The notes: generated from the letters alone by a model not told the origin. A stretch of DNA of 64,000 bases from Pardosa pseudoannulata (GCA_032207245.1 CM063502.1:66567569-66631568); one strand, 5' to 3'; shown: positions 48,760-62,814, numbered from the stretch's first letter. Translations and numbers: made by a program.

Positions 48760-49920
48760 AACGGAAACTCTGAAGCATATATGGGTGTTTTTAAAAGACG
48801 TCGAAAGCCTCATAATAAAGCTGAAGGTCTTGGAAAATTCCTTGACATTTGTCGAGAGTAGAACAGGATTATACTCCTGCTTCAGGACCAGAAGTACCAA
48901 TTTTTGCAATTTATATGTAAAATTTCGCCCCTGTGTTCACGATAAAAAATTTTCAAAAGGATATTGAATATTTTGAAAACAAACTATAAACATGAAATAG
49001 ATATATATTTTACTCCTCTCAAAAATTTCAGAATACTGATAACTTTTTCGAATTATTATGAATTGCCTAGACGAAAAAGCGTTATAAATTTTGTCACCTT
49101 TAATGTAGTAATAGCCGAAATAAAGCAATAGAATCACCATTTTTACCTTTTAAAATAGGACAGGGAATGTATTGTTAAACAAATAATACCCACCTTCCAT
49201 GTATTTCTTACAATAAATAAATTCACACCGCAATTTCTTATGTAAAGATATATTCTTATGTTTTGAATTTTACTTGAACTGATTACCATTTCAGTTGAGA
49301 ATGGTGGTCCTATAATTTGCTATTCCGGAAAAGGGTCCTGCATATCTGTATCTATGATTTCTCCTGCTTCCCTTTTACTACAGATGTAATGCATTTTGAA
49401 TTTTAACTTTCCACAGAAAAATTAAAGCTAATTTTATGAGACACTTATAACGCTTTAATACCATATACAGTTTTTACATATTTGCGAAACATATATAGGG
49501 TACTTTAATTGACGTGAAAAAGTCATAACAAAGCTGAAGGCCAAGGAACATTTTTTTATGTCTACCGAGAGTAAATTCGAATTGCATTCATGCCGTTTTT
49601 CTACGACCCCAAGAATATTAAATTTTAATTTCCCACCTAAAAATTAAAACTCACTGTATGAAACAGGACTCAACGATGATACCATATGCATTTCCATATA
49701 TTATGCGGAACAGATATGAGTATCTTTAAATAACATCGAAAACCTTATATGAAGCTGGACGTCCTAAGACATTGCTTGACATATTAATATTGTAATTGAT
49801 GCCATTTACTACGGCACACAGAAAACTGAATTTTAATTTCCCACGGAAAAATTAAAACTAAATGCAGGTAACACCAGGTTTTAATATCATAAGACATTTT
49901 TGCATATCTTCAGAATCTCC
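48760..49920 (+). repeat. Old tandem array, about 215-bp units, four diverged copies
   Basis: TTTTAA(C/T)TTTCCCAC-type blocks at 49401, 49623 and 49831 give spacings of 222 and 208 bp. A linked block, AAGCTGAAGG preceded by GACGT and followed by GAGAGTA, appears near 48800-48860 and again near 49510-49575, with a weaker form near 49730-49760. The copies have diverged heavily and indels are frequent. Confidence 0.7.
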
Positions 49921-49924
49921 TTTA

Positions 49925-52190
49925 CTGAAAATACTGCCTTACTGGAAATAACTGCCTACTAAATTGATATTAATGATAATGTGAATTATATAGACACATT
50001 TGTTTTCAATTAAGTACATAATATATGAATTAAACGGACTAATTATTTTCTATGGCATGCAATCTTCCTGATACAGAATTTTTTTTACTAAGAATATTGA
50101 CCAACGACTAGAATTTGGTATGCAATCACTAAAAGTAAAATCCGTACACTTTACTTTTGTTTTTCAATGGAGAGAAACACGGAAAAACAAAAAAAAATCA
50201 CCTTTGGAGACATAGAATGATAACCCAATAAAAAAACCAAACTGAAAATTCCATGTTTTTAAATTTTCGGAAATTGAGAACTTAGGTATTGTGTACGAGT
50301 GTCACTTTGACCTGGTATTTTTACCATGTCCATCTAAATAAAATAATATAAAAATAGCTGCTACGCTGTTTAAAGATTGTGTAAAGTTCGAGTTCTTTGT
50401 GTAAAAACATCAATTGCTTTATTTGTTATTTAAGCAAAATATGAGTAAAACATTTGACTTTAAAAACCACAAATTGAACAGAAAAAACTGAGTGTACGAC
50501 TTATAATTTGACAGACTTGGATCTACTTCATTTATCCTTACTGGATTTTTGTAAGTTTCTACATTTCAAGCGTAAGCAACGGTAACAACTACAGAATATG
50601 AATTCTCTTCTTTATTACTATTAAAGATTGTTTCCAAAACTAAATAATTATTGGCATTTTTACAAGCCATAAAAATAAATGCACGTCAAGCTGAAAGCAA
50701 AATTTTTTATAGGATTTCAAGCTAGATGCATCTTTAATACTATGATTTATTTCTAAGCAAATATAAAATAATTGCGTTTTCATCACATAAGCATACATAA
50801 CTTTATAACTTTAAATTATTAACATCGTCATTACCGAGTTTTTTGAAAAGGAAAAAGCATATTTCTTGAATTTTTCAGGTCAAAACACATATATTAGAAT
50901 AACAAGATTTGTACCCGATAAAAGTTTAAATATGAAGTAAAAAAAGTGTTCAAACACTCTGAATTTTAAATGCACTTACAATTTATGCTACCTCAACATT
51001 ATTTTTATTCCTAAAGAATATCCATTCATATTTTATTGTTATCTTAATGTTTGTTCTTATTAATGTAATAGTCATAAGAATATTACATGACATTATATAA
51101 AATCTTATGCAGTCATTATAAAAGCAATTTACCACTTTTTCATGATATTTTACATCAGTCTTGTATTAGCTTTTTCTAGGTCTTTCTTTAAAAATAACAA
51201 AAAATAGACTTTAAGTTTAAAAGGAAACTAACTTAATCATAACATGCTCAGTAGTTTAGTTAAGCGATTTTTGAATATCATCGCCTCAATTTCAACTTAA
51301 CGCGGTGCAATTTGTGAAAAGAGCAATAACACGTTTCAAGCGACTTTAGTTTAGAAATATATTTTCCACATTTGTGTGCCATATGGGTATGGATCTGGAG
51401 TAAAGAAGCATATGTCTTTATCTGGACACAAAATCAATAAAATGAAATGTGTGCAATACCTTAAAACAAAATGGAGTGTATTACGATCCAGAAACAGAAT
51501 GCTTATCTTATTCTTTTGTTGAAGAATAAAATTTTGATCGATGTACAAACAATATTTTACTTATATCTAGTACTTTTCTTTACTTCTAAAAATTCTGGTG
51601 TCTGAAATTCGGGTCATACTTCAAATCTTACATATACAATGTCGAAACTTTAAGAAGTTCACATTTAAAAATGGTTTAAGATCATTGATAGTTAAAATTT
51701 TATGTAATTCAAACATATAATTTATAGTATATAAACTTTTAATCGTGTAATATCCTGCATTAACTACGATAACGTATAAATAAAGGAATTAAATATTTTC
51801 TACCCATATATTCCCCCTTCATAATCTTATTTTCTTAAACAGACTAGATCTTTAGGTTTTCATTTATTTTACTCTAAATTCTGTTATTTTGTCTGCGTTT
51901 ACTTTCATTTGATACACAAGGGCTAATGAGACTTGTGAAATATGCTTAAATCTTATTCTGAACTATTATGAAATTTTATGGCAGCGAATCCACTGTAGAA
52001 GGGTAGTAACCGTATTTAGCCCTCAACTAGCTTTGTTTATTTGATTAAGAAAGATAGAAAAATAACGGAAAAATGTTAAAAAGTTACCCTTTTGTAATTT
52101 GTAATAAAAGGTATACATTCCAACCTTTAGCAATTTTTTAAAAACATATTAAAGTGTCTTGTCAATGTTAAATTCTCTTGTTAACTGTCA
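49925..52190. other. No gene recognised; AT-rich DNA
   Basis: A 65-codon minus-strand frame at 51351-51548 has no recognisable domain. Nothing else found. Confidence 0.55.
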
Positions 52191-52193
52191 AAT

Positions 52194-52367
52194 GGGAGCC
52201 CAAAGGTAGAGCATTGCTCTGCGTTACAGGAGTTCATGAGTTCGAATCCCACTATAGGCAGGGAAGTTTAAAGCCGTTCGTATTTGACTTTCAGCAATAG
52301 GTCCTAGTCTTATTACCCCTCGTGTAGCAGAGCAATACACCGTAGCTCTCTAAACCAAACCAACTAT
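52194..52367 (+). mobile_element. tRNA-derived SINE, family A, near full length
   Basis: Head with AGCCCAAAGGTAGAGCATTG (box A-like) and box B TGAGTTCGAATCCC, then body AAGCCGTTCGTATTTGACTT, TAGGTCCTAGT, and tail CGTGTAGCAGAGCAATACAC followed by CGTAG. It is homologous over its length to the inverted copy at 41074-41245. The head does not fold as a complete tRNA. Confidence 0.82.
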
Positions 52368-52369
52368 GT

Positions 52370-53205
52370 ATACGGACATGGAGTGTCTAAACCTTTAGAA
52401 TAATAATTAATAATTAAAAATGGTTATGAATTTTAAACATGATATCTAGACTTAAAAGCTTTTATTCATACACTTTTCTTCATTCACTAAGACCATTCAT
52501 TTACATGTTTAAAAAACTAAATGCTTTGAACTCATTCATTAATTTACTATAAATTTATTTTCGAAATAATACCAGATTATGTAGGTTTCATCACTTATTT
52601 TATCCAAGATTATTTTTAAATGAAGAGTGATAAAAATCAAACAATGAAAGTATTACGAATTGAAAGGAATTTGTCACAGGTTATTTGTATTAAAATCTAA
52701 TTATTCTAATTTATAGGGTAATTTTAAACTAATTTTTCTTAATACGTTATATTCAATAAGTAACTGCATAAAAAATTTTAAAGGTGCGTATAATTTAAAA
52801 ACACTTAATGCCTTCTACTGATATATTCAACTACTCTCCTACACAGGTCAAATCTTGCAGGATTTAAAATAAATATTGTACTAATTTTTTTATTTCATGT
52901 CAAATAACAAAAAAATATTATAATTTGAAGGAATTTTCTCCTTGCTGTTTTAAAAGCTTGTAATAAAAGCTATCCATTCTAATTTGTAGAAAAAATAATA
53001 TTTTATCTTTGTTAAATTTAGTAAGTAATTGACCATGTAAAACATATATAGGAATAGAAAACACTTCTTCAATATAGAAACAAGAATTAGCGCATAAACC
53101 TCAATTCAAAGCAGGTCATTTCCTTGTTTATAATGTATCCTGCATATTAAATTCGACGTATATTTACGTTATAAGTGAGAAATAGATTATAGATTAATTA
53201 GAAAC
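52370..53205. other. No gene recognised; AT-rich DNA
   Basis: Nothing identifiable on either strand. Confidence 0.6.
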
Positions 53206-53338
53206 TTTATAATATAGTGGGGATTTTAACATCCAGGATGGTATCCTGTCTCATCTCTGTCTTAAGTCTGAAACTTTGATACGATTTCAGAGTCAAAGGT
53301 TTTACATATCACTATATAAATATAAATTAATAAGTGAG

Positions 53339-53428
<90 letters not shown>
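53339..53428. repeat. (AT)n microsatellite
   Basis: About 90 bp of AT dinucleotide inside the left arm of the 53.2-54.4 kb inverted repeat. Confidence 0.98.
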
Positions 53429-53433
<5 letters not shown>

Positions 53434-54055
53434 TTTAAAAATGTGGGGAGAGGATCAAGAAAAATATTTCTCACCGATTAAACGGAGAAAAGCCCATATT
53501 ATTTAATTTGCCTGGGCTTTTGGAGATAGCAGAACTTTGTATCAATTTGGAGTCATGAAGCCATCAGAAAAAAATATAAGTCCAGTATTGTGGAACTTAA
53601 TATTTACTGAGGATTGAAAAGCATCGGTCTAATGGTGTAACAGACCGTCATCACAATGCTCCAGCTCTGAAAGGAATGCCCAAGAATATATATCTTTCAA
53701 CAACGTCAGTCCCAAAAATCACGTGATATTGTTCTTATACTAAATTAGACAAAAGATTGTTCAAAAATTTTTGGGAGGTGACAGTAAACCAGCTTGATTA
53801 TTAAATCTATCTAAAAAAACACACACAGTTCTGCAATTTCGTTATTACAGAAGCGACACCATTTTCCTAGGACAATTGATGAAAATTGTGATCAGTGGAA
53901 AAAAATTAGCATTTAATCTAGCTTATATTTTTAGAGATGAATAAAAGACGAACACTCCTTTATCTGCCATTTTATATTTGAGAAATTAGGTATTAAAAAT
54001 GAGAAGGGAAAAAGGAGAATTTTAGATATGCATTTTAGGGATTATATATTTTAGG

Positions 54056-54057
<2 letters not shown>

Positions 54058-54125
<68 letters not shown>
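54058..54125. repeat. (TA)n microsatellite
   Basis: About 68 bp of TA dinucleotide at the boundary between loop and right arm. The left arm has no tract at the matching position, so this one expanded on one side only. Confidence 0.98.
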
Positions 54126-54128
<3 letters not shown>

Positions 54129-54238
54129 CAACCATATTGATAAGGAGTTCTTCTAGCCCAAAAAGCCTAGGCAAATTAAATAATATGGCTGTTCTCCGTT
54201 TAATTGGTGATAAATATTTTTTACTGATTGTGCCCCCA

Positions 54239-54254
54239 TATATATATATATATG

Positions 54255-54315
<61 letters not shown>
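54239..54315. repeat. (AT)n microsatellite, interrupted by GTA
   Basis: About 75 bp of AT dinucleotide with one interruption near 54254, in the right arm at the position mirrored by 53339-53428. Confidence 0.97.
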
Positions 54316-54318
<3 letters not shown>

Positions 54319-54439
54319 CACTTATTAATTTATATTTACATAGTGATATGTATAACCTTTCGCTCTGAAATCGTATCAAGGTTTTAGACTCAAGACAATG
54401 GAGTGGGTACCCTGGATGTTAAAATCTCCACTATATTAT

Positions 54440-55244
54440 GAAGTTGCTATATTATGTGTATAACATATTTCATGAAGCAAAATTTCTCCTTTTTTATATA
54501 GAATTTTAGATATCTATTAAGTTATAAGTTTCCAGAATAAAAAATATATTTAGCTTCAATTTGACTAGAAAATTTAGTTGCTACTGAGTATATTTCAAAA
54601 GCTATCTTGGGGGTGAATGGATATTTTTTTTACATAGTGCATATTGATCTTTTCTTTTTAATAATATATTGCTTTGAAAGAGAAAACTAAATATTTTTTA
54701 AAGTGACATTTACTTCAATTTTTTTAAACTGAGCTCAACTTTCTATTTTATGACGAATCAAATAGAGATTGGTATAAAGCTACTATATCCCCTTAAATGT
54801 TACACCTATCAAGTTAAAGATAGCGCTTACATAACTTATTCGTTTTCCATAATCTTCACGTATCCCGTAAACAATTTTCTTACCCCTGGATGTAATTTTA
54901 AGATATGGCCCCCTTAAGAGTTTGGAAAGCCCATTACCATTTTATTAGGTCCCCCACTCCTACTTAACTTACTGAACTCATCTCAGAAATTGAATTTGAT
55001 GCATGGCTAGAATAACATTGTGAGGAGATAACTGTCAAAGCATTGAAGGAAGAAATAAAATGATGACTGCGTGGTGAAATTGGTCAAATACTTTAGAGCT
55101 ACCATTGTTAATCCATTTTTTCCAATGGAATACTATTTCTGAGTGAAAAATCTTAAAGTATCGAGATGAGCTTTTCAAAATCTGATTTAAATAGAAACTC
55201 ATAAAGCATTAAGTTTCATAATTATTGTTATATTATAATAGCCG
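54440..55244. other. No gene recognised; AT-rich DNA
   Basis: No credible frame, RNA gene or repeat identified. Confidence 0.55.
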
Positions 55245-56280
55245 GGTGAGTAGATGGTACACTATAACGAGATTCTATTGTATTTTTATTTTTTAAAAAG
55301 TTATTATTTAACATTTTTATTCAAGATTAATCCATTTCTGAAAATAGTAATAAAGCTCCACTTTTTTCACTAGCCATTTATGCTTTGTATAGAAAACTCT
55401 CTGTTATAACGAACATTTTTACTGGTCCCAACTCCTATTCAACTAATATTTTTTCAAACATTTAAATGTAACTCTTCAGAAATAAAAGTTGACTTATAGT
55501 AAATAGAAAATTCCCTTTAACATATAATTTCCTCTTTTACAAAGGTTTTTTTTATACATACAGTTCTATCTAACTGTAAACTTTATAATAAATGGGAATT
55601 AAAGAAGCATTTAAAGGAAAATGGGAAAGCTGGGATATAAAATTTAACCGTAAATCCTTAAATATTTATCAGTATGACAACTAATTTGGGTGGAATTTCT
55701 AGACACATTAAGAAATAATTTAAAATAGGAATTTGGAGTTCAACAATTTTGTCACTTTTTTCCAAATAAGAAGTTAGTGTAAAAGAAGTAAATACGACTT
55801 TTCAAAATGCTTCATTTCTAATAACATGATAAATTGTTTATTTAAGCAGTCAATAACTATATTAGTAAATTGTGTGTTACCTCAATGATTGTCTCCAGCA
55901 AAACAACAGTTAACAGCTCAAAAATTTCATCAAATTTTTATATCCTGTTTTGTTTTAACAAAACTATATAAAATGAACTTTTGGTAGTAGCAAAAATTTT
56001 CTTGGAATTATAGATGGTACACTATAACGAGGTTCAACTGCATTTTTCTTGTTTATAGAGAAATTTCTTCATATTTTTCTCTAATTTATTTTTGACACCT
56101 TTATTTAAGCTTAATCCATTACTGTCTATTTTAATATATTTTCTTCATTTTCTCTAACCATTTATGTTTGCTATAGTCAATTCTGGGTTACAATGAACCT
56201 TTATTATATTAATTCTAACTTGTATTTAACTAATGAATTTCAGGCATTTATGGTTAACTCTTAAGAAAATAAAAGGCTGC
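55245..56280 (+). repeat. Diverged tandem repeat (period about 768 bp) with MITE-like ends
   Basis: GATGGTACACTATAACGAG occurs near 55253 and 56013. After each comes a related block: TTAATCCATT, CCATTTATG, then TTATAACGAAC (55411) or TTACAATGAAC (56190), then CAACTAAT/TTAACTAAT. The reverse complement of the first motif, CTCGTTATAGTGTACC, and the forward TCTGTTATAACGAAC are inverted to one another, as in pogo/Tigger-type MITE ends. No transposase is seen. Confidence 0.6.
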
Positions 56281-56357
56281 TTGTTACATAATATTATACA
56301 GGACGTAATAAGTAAAAAAGTATAATACAATATTGCCACATTAAAAGGATGTATTAG

Positions 56358-56431
56358 AGTCTCCATAACCGAGTAGTCATCACACTAGTCTCGTAATCAA
56401 GAGGTCGTGTTTTCGAACCCCGGTAGCAACG
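56358..56431 (+). mobile_element. tRNA-Thr-like SINE head or tRNA pseudogene
   Basis: The stretch resembles a threonine tRNA: a GTCTCCATAACC start, CTAGTCTCGTAATCAAG at the anticodon arm (CGT anticodon position) and box B-like TTTTCGAACCCC. The acceptor ends do not pair, the D stem is lost, and two of the five anticodon-stem pairs are broken, so it cannot be a working tRNA. Confidence 0.65.
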
Positions 56432-56494
56432 GTAGAATTTAAAGTCCTTGTAAATATTTAATTAATTCTTTTATTTATGTTTTACTTTATTTCG

Positions 56495-56880
56495 TGTTCC
56501 AGGAGATTCTGGAACTTTCTTTATTTTGCCAGAGAAGTATTCTGAAATATTCGCCATTTCTCTGCATTGCACAGTAAAACTTTCATAGCCTTCCCAATCA
56601 GATTTCTGGAATTTTCCCTGCTGCTATAAAAGCCAAAGATATCTCAGTCGCAGAGAGTTCAGAGTTGTACAGAGCTTGCAATTGTTCTCCGCTCTTTGAG
56701 TTACGTTAATTAGTTAGATTAGCTCTATTTCCTGTATGTGTTATTGTGTCCTATATTAAGCCCCTACACGACTTTGTAATATATGACTATCTAACTCTAT
56801 ACTTTGATATAGATGTTATTGCAAGAGACACATAAAGGGTTGGATGTTTCAGAGCACTACAGTATACTTTTTTTCTACAT
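56495..56880 (+). promoter_or_regulatory. LTR-like promoter segment with heat-shock-element-like array
   Basis: The segment starts TGTTCCAGGAGATTCTGGAA. From 56497 the pattern TTCnnGGAnnTTCnnGAAnnTTC is in exact 5-bp phase, fitting the inverted nGAAn units of a heat-shock element with one mismatch. A TATAAAA box lies at 56625-56631 and TCAGTC, a fit to the arthropod initiator TCAKTY, at 56644-56649. Spacing from TATA to initiator is a little short (about 21 bp). The TG start, TATA box and the lack of any following host frame suggest a solo LTR, but the 3' boundary and target duplication were not found. The alternative is a promoter of an unrecognised transcript. Confidence 0.5.
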
Positions 56881-56884
56881 AAGG

Positions 56885-57540
56885 ACTACGGCATTTAAAG
56901 GGAGATGAATGATTTTTAAGTCCGTTTTTAGAAAACAAAAATGAAAATATGTTATTTGTAGTTAATCTGTTGTTTGTCTGTTATTTGAATAACTATGAAT
57001 TTCTACTTTTTATTACGCCTTGGTGTACAGGAAAAGTAGGATTATAATCCTGAAAATTTTTGGTTTATAATGAAATATGTATACAGCGAAAAAACTCAAT
57101 ATAGCGGTACTTAACTCTGCCGGTCGCCAATAGATGTGAGTGCTAATTTCGAAACAAAATTTGAACCTTTAAGAAAATTTATCAATGATAATTCTGATGG
57201 CGCAGCATACACTCAAAATAAAAATTGGATATAATTTAACAGTGGGCATACAATTCATTTTTTGGGGTATCTGTTCGCTAAACTGCTGATCCGTAATACC
57301 CCTTTAGAATGGGGAAGAACTGTCTTTGATAACATTCTTCCAATACATTTACAATGAACACAGTGCCACCACTATTTTTGAAAAATATCACTTTGAGTGT
57401 CAGAATCTGATAATGTTACGTTCTTGTCCCTTTGAAATATAATGTTAGGAATTTGTCACTTGTAAATACTTCTATTGGGAGCTCCAGTAAACCAGTGTCA
57501 AATTTTGCTACCCTGGGAAACAATGACAGGATATAACTGT
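56885..57540. other. No gene recognised
   Basis: AT-rich DNA between the LTR-like segment and the mariner fragments. I could not find the N-terminal half of the mariner transposase here. Confidence 0.5.
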
Positions 57541-58410
57541 AAAAGGCTAATAAATTATAGAGAGTGATATGCAAAAATGTATCTAAACGAAACGAATCTG
57601 TTGTATGACAAATATGCAGCGAGCATCATAAATCAACTCTTGAACTTATTCGGTTGAAACACCATAAGACATGATCTGGTGTCTTCAGTTATATTTTTTT
57701 ATTTTTCTTAAGTCGCTCGTCAAACAAAAAATTTTTGCTGCACTGTGAAATAATGCCATGTAGTACCATGTAATATTAGTAAAACTATAGAGAGTGATAC
57801 AAAACTAATATGTTAACGAAGGGAGTGCCTTTGTTGTAGGACAGTACACGTTCCCATACAACGAACATCTTAAATTCACATTTCAGTTGGGATTTATTCA
57901 GTTGACCATTAACCATCCCACTCTCAGTCGTGATCTATCACCTTCAGAATTCCATTTTTAGTTCTCTGAAGTCGTTTATCAAACTACGAATTTTTGCTGC
58001 GTTGTGAAAAAATACCAAGCAGTACTATAATTCTCTAGTAAAATAATGGAGACTGATACATAAAATAGTTTTTTAACCAAGGGAGTGTGTTTTCCGTAAG
58101 ACAATATAAATTCCCATACAGCGAAAATCTCAAATTCACTTTTCGACTTATTCGGTTGGGAAATCATTAACTTTACTGGTCTTAGCCATGATCTAGCACC
58201 TTCATCTTTTCATCTTTTCAACTATTTGATATCGTGTATGGGTGGAAAAACTTCTTTCTGTTGTTAATAGGTCTAGAGTACAATTTAAATGAGCAGTCAA
58301 AGAGACGGCAAAGGTTTAAGACGAAATTATAAGAAATCTTATCTATTGGCTCACGAAGTACATTGAGAAAGGTGGTGACAAAGTTAAAAATATCGTAAAT
58401 AAAATTTGCT
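57541..58410 (+). pseudogene. mariner transposase C-terminal region, triplicated in tandem
   Basis: Three consecutive units (anchors TATAGAGAGTGATA at 57556 and 57786, and AATGGAGACTGATA near 58042) each encode a decayed piece of a mariner transposase. Unit 3 reads DNINSHTAKI, then FGWEIINF and LSHDLAPSSFHLF, matching the mariner motifs DNARPHTA and FGWEvl-h-PYSPDLAPSDFHLF; these include the second and third catalytic aspartates. Unit 2 keeps DSTRSHTTNI and LSRDLSPSEFHF; unit 1 is the most decayed. After unit 3, LTKYIEKGGDKVKN near 58350-58390 resembles the C-terminal RWDKCIxxxGDYVE block. The N-terminal half, with the DNA-binding domain and first aspartate, is not found. Function is lost. 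Confidence 0.82.
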
Positions 58411-59218
58411 GTGTTTTTCAATTTTTTTAATTTTGAGAGCTTTTACTTTTTGAACATGAATCGTATTCAAGCAATAATATTGTTCATTTTTCTTTTTTTT
58501 AAAGTTGCAATTTTTATTCTTATATCTTTAATATTTATCTTTTTTATTTTTATTTACTTTTTAATACTTCGATCAAAACTTCAAGCTAAATTAAAAAATT
58601 TCATATTTGTTAATTTTATTCATGTATAAATATTATATAAATGGCCCAACCGTCATGTTTAAATAACGAAGTGACTATAAAAGTAAGCCTAAATAAAACT
58701 TAAATAATGAATTTGTCATAGGCGTAAGACGGTTTCTTTCGCAGAGAGAAACAAACAACTGATGATTTTATCGATAGTTCTGCTCTCTCCAGAAAAATGT
58801 GCAGAATTCAGCCACTTCCACCAGAAGTATAGAATAGAATCTAAAAATTCTTTTTTGAAGCCGGGGGTTCTCCTAACTCATTCTTAAAAAATGATGCTAT
58901 TTTCCCCCCCTAAAATCTGCTGTCAAAGAAAAATTATTAACAAAGAATGTGGTGTTTTTCGGCACACCTGATACAAGCTAATACCTCTTACAGGAAAAGC
59001 TATATAGAAAACTTTAGCATGTTTCTTCGCGAGAGACATCAGTTTTATTTTGCGGTAGAACCTCACTTTAGAAGGAAATGACTTAGAGGTATTTCTTCGA
59101 ATCTGCATGTACACTCCAAGGGCCAATTTTTAAAGTTACTGGCAATCATTAATTTCTATTTTATCAGATATTTTTCATAATTTTGTAGAGGGTGTCAAAC
59201 GTAAAAAGTAGTCACTAA
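58411..59218. other. No gene recognised; T-rich and mixed DNA
   Basis: A 72-codon plus-strand frame at 58411-58629 is phenylalanine-rich only because the DNA is T-rich. A 67-codon minus-strand frame at 58923-59126 has no recognisable domain. Confidence 0.5.
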
Positions 59219-59665
59219 TGCTGTATTTTAAATTAAACATGACTTATATATATCTTTTCTATTATACGAATAAAATTAAAATAATTAGTATTGGTAATTT
59301 TCTGTAGTTAAAGAATGTCATTAATATTCATCTTATTTATTTAGTTGGTGCTGATCACACGGTCAAATTTTTACTACACGAAGGATAGTTAGTCTGGAAC
59401 TACTCTTATCCATCAGTCTAATAATTCTTTGCGTAATAAAATTACACGAAGAATAACTTTTCTTTTCGTCTGTATTTAAACTTAAACATGTCCTATATAC
59501 CTATTACTATAATATGAATAAAATTTTAACTGATTAGAACTAGCAATTTTATGGACTTAAAAGAGTGCAGTCTTTACCTTATTTATTTAGTTGTTCATAG
59601 GACCATCTTTTTGTACATCAATTATAATTACACGAAGAATAATTTGCCTTTTCGGTATTGCACTA
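59219..59665 (+). repeat. Diverged tandem duplication, about 249-bp unit
   Basis: CTGTATTTTAAATTAAACAT at 59221 corresponds to CTGTATTTAAACTTAAACAT at 59470. GAATAAAATT, a GCAATTTT/GGTAATTTT block, CTTATTTATTTAGTTG and TACACGAAGAATAA or a variant recur in order. A third unit seems to begin near 59650 and then stops. Confidence 0.75.
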
Positions 59666-59904
59666 TTAGTTAAACTATCACAAGGATTTTTTGAAAGAAT
59701 CCGTACTTGAATCAACCTTCTGCAAGATTTTTACATCAAAGTTTCCTATGACTCTTCATTTTATAAAAAAAATGTATATACTTAACTTTTCTTTGCCTTT
59801 AATATGTTGCTTTATACACCCTCTTTTTTCTATTTTTATTTTTACTATAAGCCAGTAGTCCATTGTCACACGGAGAGTATTATAAGTTATATGATTTAAT
59901 TTGT

Positions 59905-60122
59905 TTAAGTGCCAAATGGTCAACATAGTGGTTGGAGAATTCACCTCTCGACGTGGAGAGTATGGGTTCAAATCTTGCGTGATGCTTGGTTGTTATTTGT
60001 GTTTTCCCTACATGGGAGTAATGTTCATGGCCTATATGGTGCTCCAATAATAGTTTGGTCAATCAAACCTGTGGCATTACAGTGGTGAATGCATAAATAA
60101 AGCTATGTGCCCCAGGATTAAA
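59905..60122 (+). mobile_element. tRNA-derived SINE (family C)
   Basis: The head has CATAGTGGTTGGAGAATTCA (box A-like TAGTGGTTGG), an anticodon-like arm CTCTCGACGTGGAGAG and box B TGGGTTCAAATCTTG. A body of about 130 bp follows, ending near CCCCAGGATTAAAACT. It is not related to family A or B by eye. No clear target duplication was seen. Minus-strand frames across it are not genes. Confidence 0.75.
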
Positions 60123-60211
60123 ACTAAATAGAATTTTTCTTTCCTAGTATGCATAAACAATCTCATATGCATCTTATTTGGAAATCAAGAACATTGTAAG
60201 CTAGTTTTTCA

Positions 60212-62510
<2,299 letters not shown>

Positions 62511-62512
62511 TA

Positions 62513-62516
<4 letters not shown>

Positions 62517-62603
<87 letters not shown>
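62517..62603. repeat. (TA)n microsatellite
   Basis: About 87 bp of TA dinucleotide. Confidence 0.98.
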
Positions 62604-62606
<3 letters not shown>

Positions 62607-62684
62607 ATATTAAAATCCCTTATTTACGTATTTTAATATTAATTTAAAAACTGTTGTTCATAAAGTGAGTTCGGGGTTTGCACC

Positions 62685-62812
<128 letters not shown>

Positions 62813-62814
62813 TA

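Larger units (their letters stand above)
53209..54439. repeat. Inverted repeat with (AT)n tracts inside both arms
   Basis: The left arm starts ATAATATAGTGG then GATTTTAACATCCAGG; the right arm is its complement, ending CTATATTAT at 54439. Matching blocks in both arms, in mirrored order, include GATACGATTTCAGAG, AATATAAATTAATAAGTGA, a long (AT)n, then ATTAAACGGAGAA and TATTATTTAATTTGCCT. Left arm to about 53555, right arm from about 54125; identity by eye roughly 85-90%. The loop of about 570 bp has no recognisable transposase. It may be a foldback-type element or an inverted duplication. Confidence 0.88.

Noticed and set aside
52194..52270. Possible functional tRNA gene
   Set aside because: Box A and B are present, but the acceptor ends do not pair and the same head occurs in SINE copies with a common body and tail.
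53262..54321. Several open frames on both strands made of alternating tyrosine and isoleucine
   Set aside because: They are translations of (AT)n dinucleotide repeats; the same applies at 11420-11674, 48100-48216 and 62644-62884.
56358..56431. Possible tRNA-Thr(CGT)
   Set aside because: Acceptor and D stems cannot form and two anticodon-stem pairs are broken, so it is at best a pseudogene or SINE head.
58411..58629. Phenylalanine-rich 72-codon frame resembling a transmembrane peptide
   Set aside because: Low-complexity T-rich DNA directly after a decayed mariner fragment; no conserved motif.
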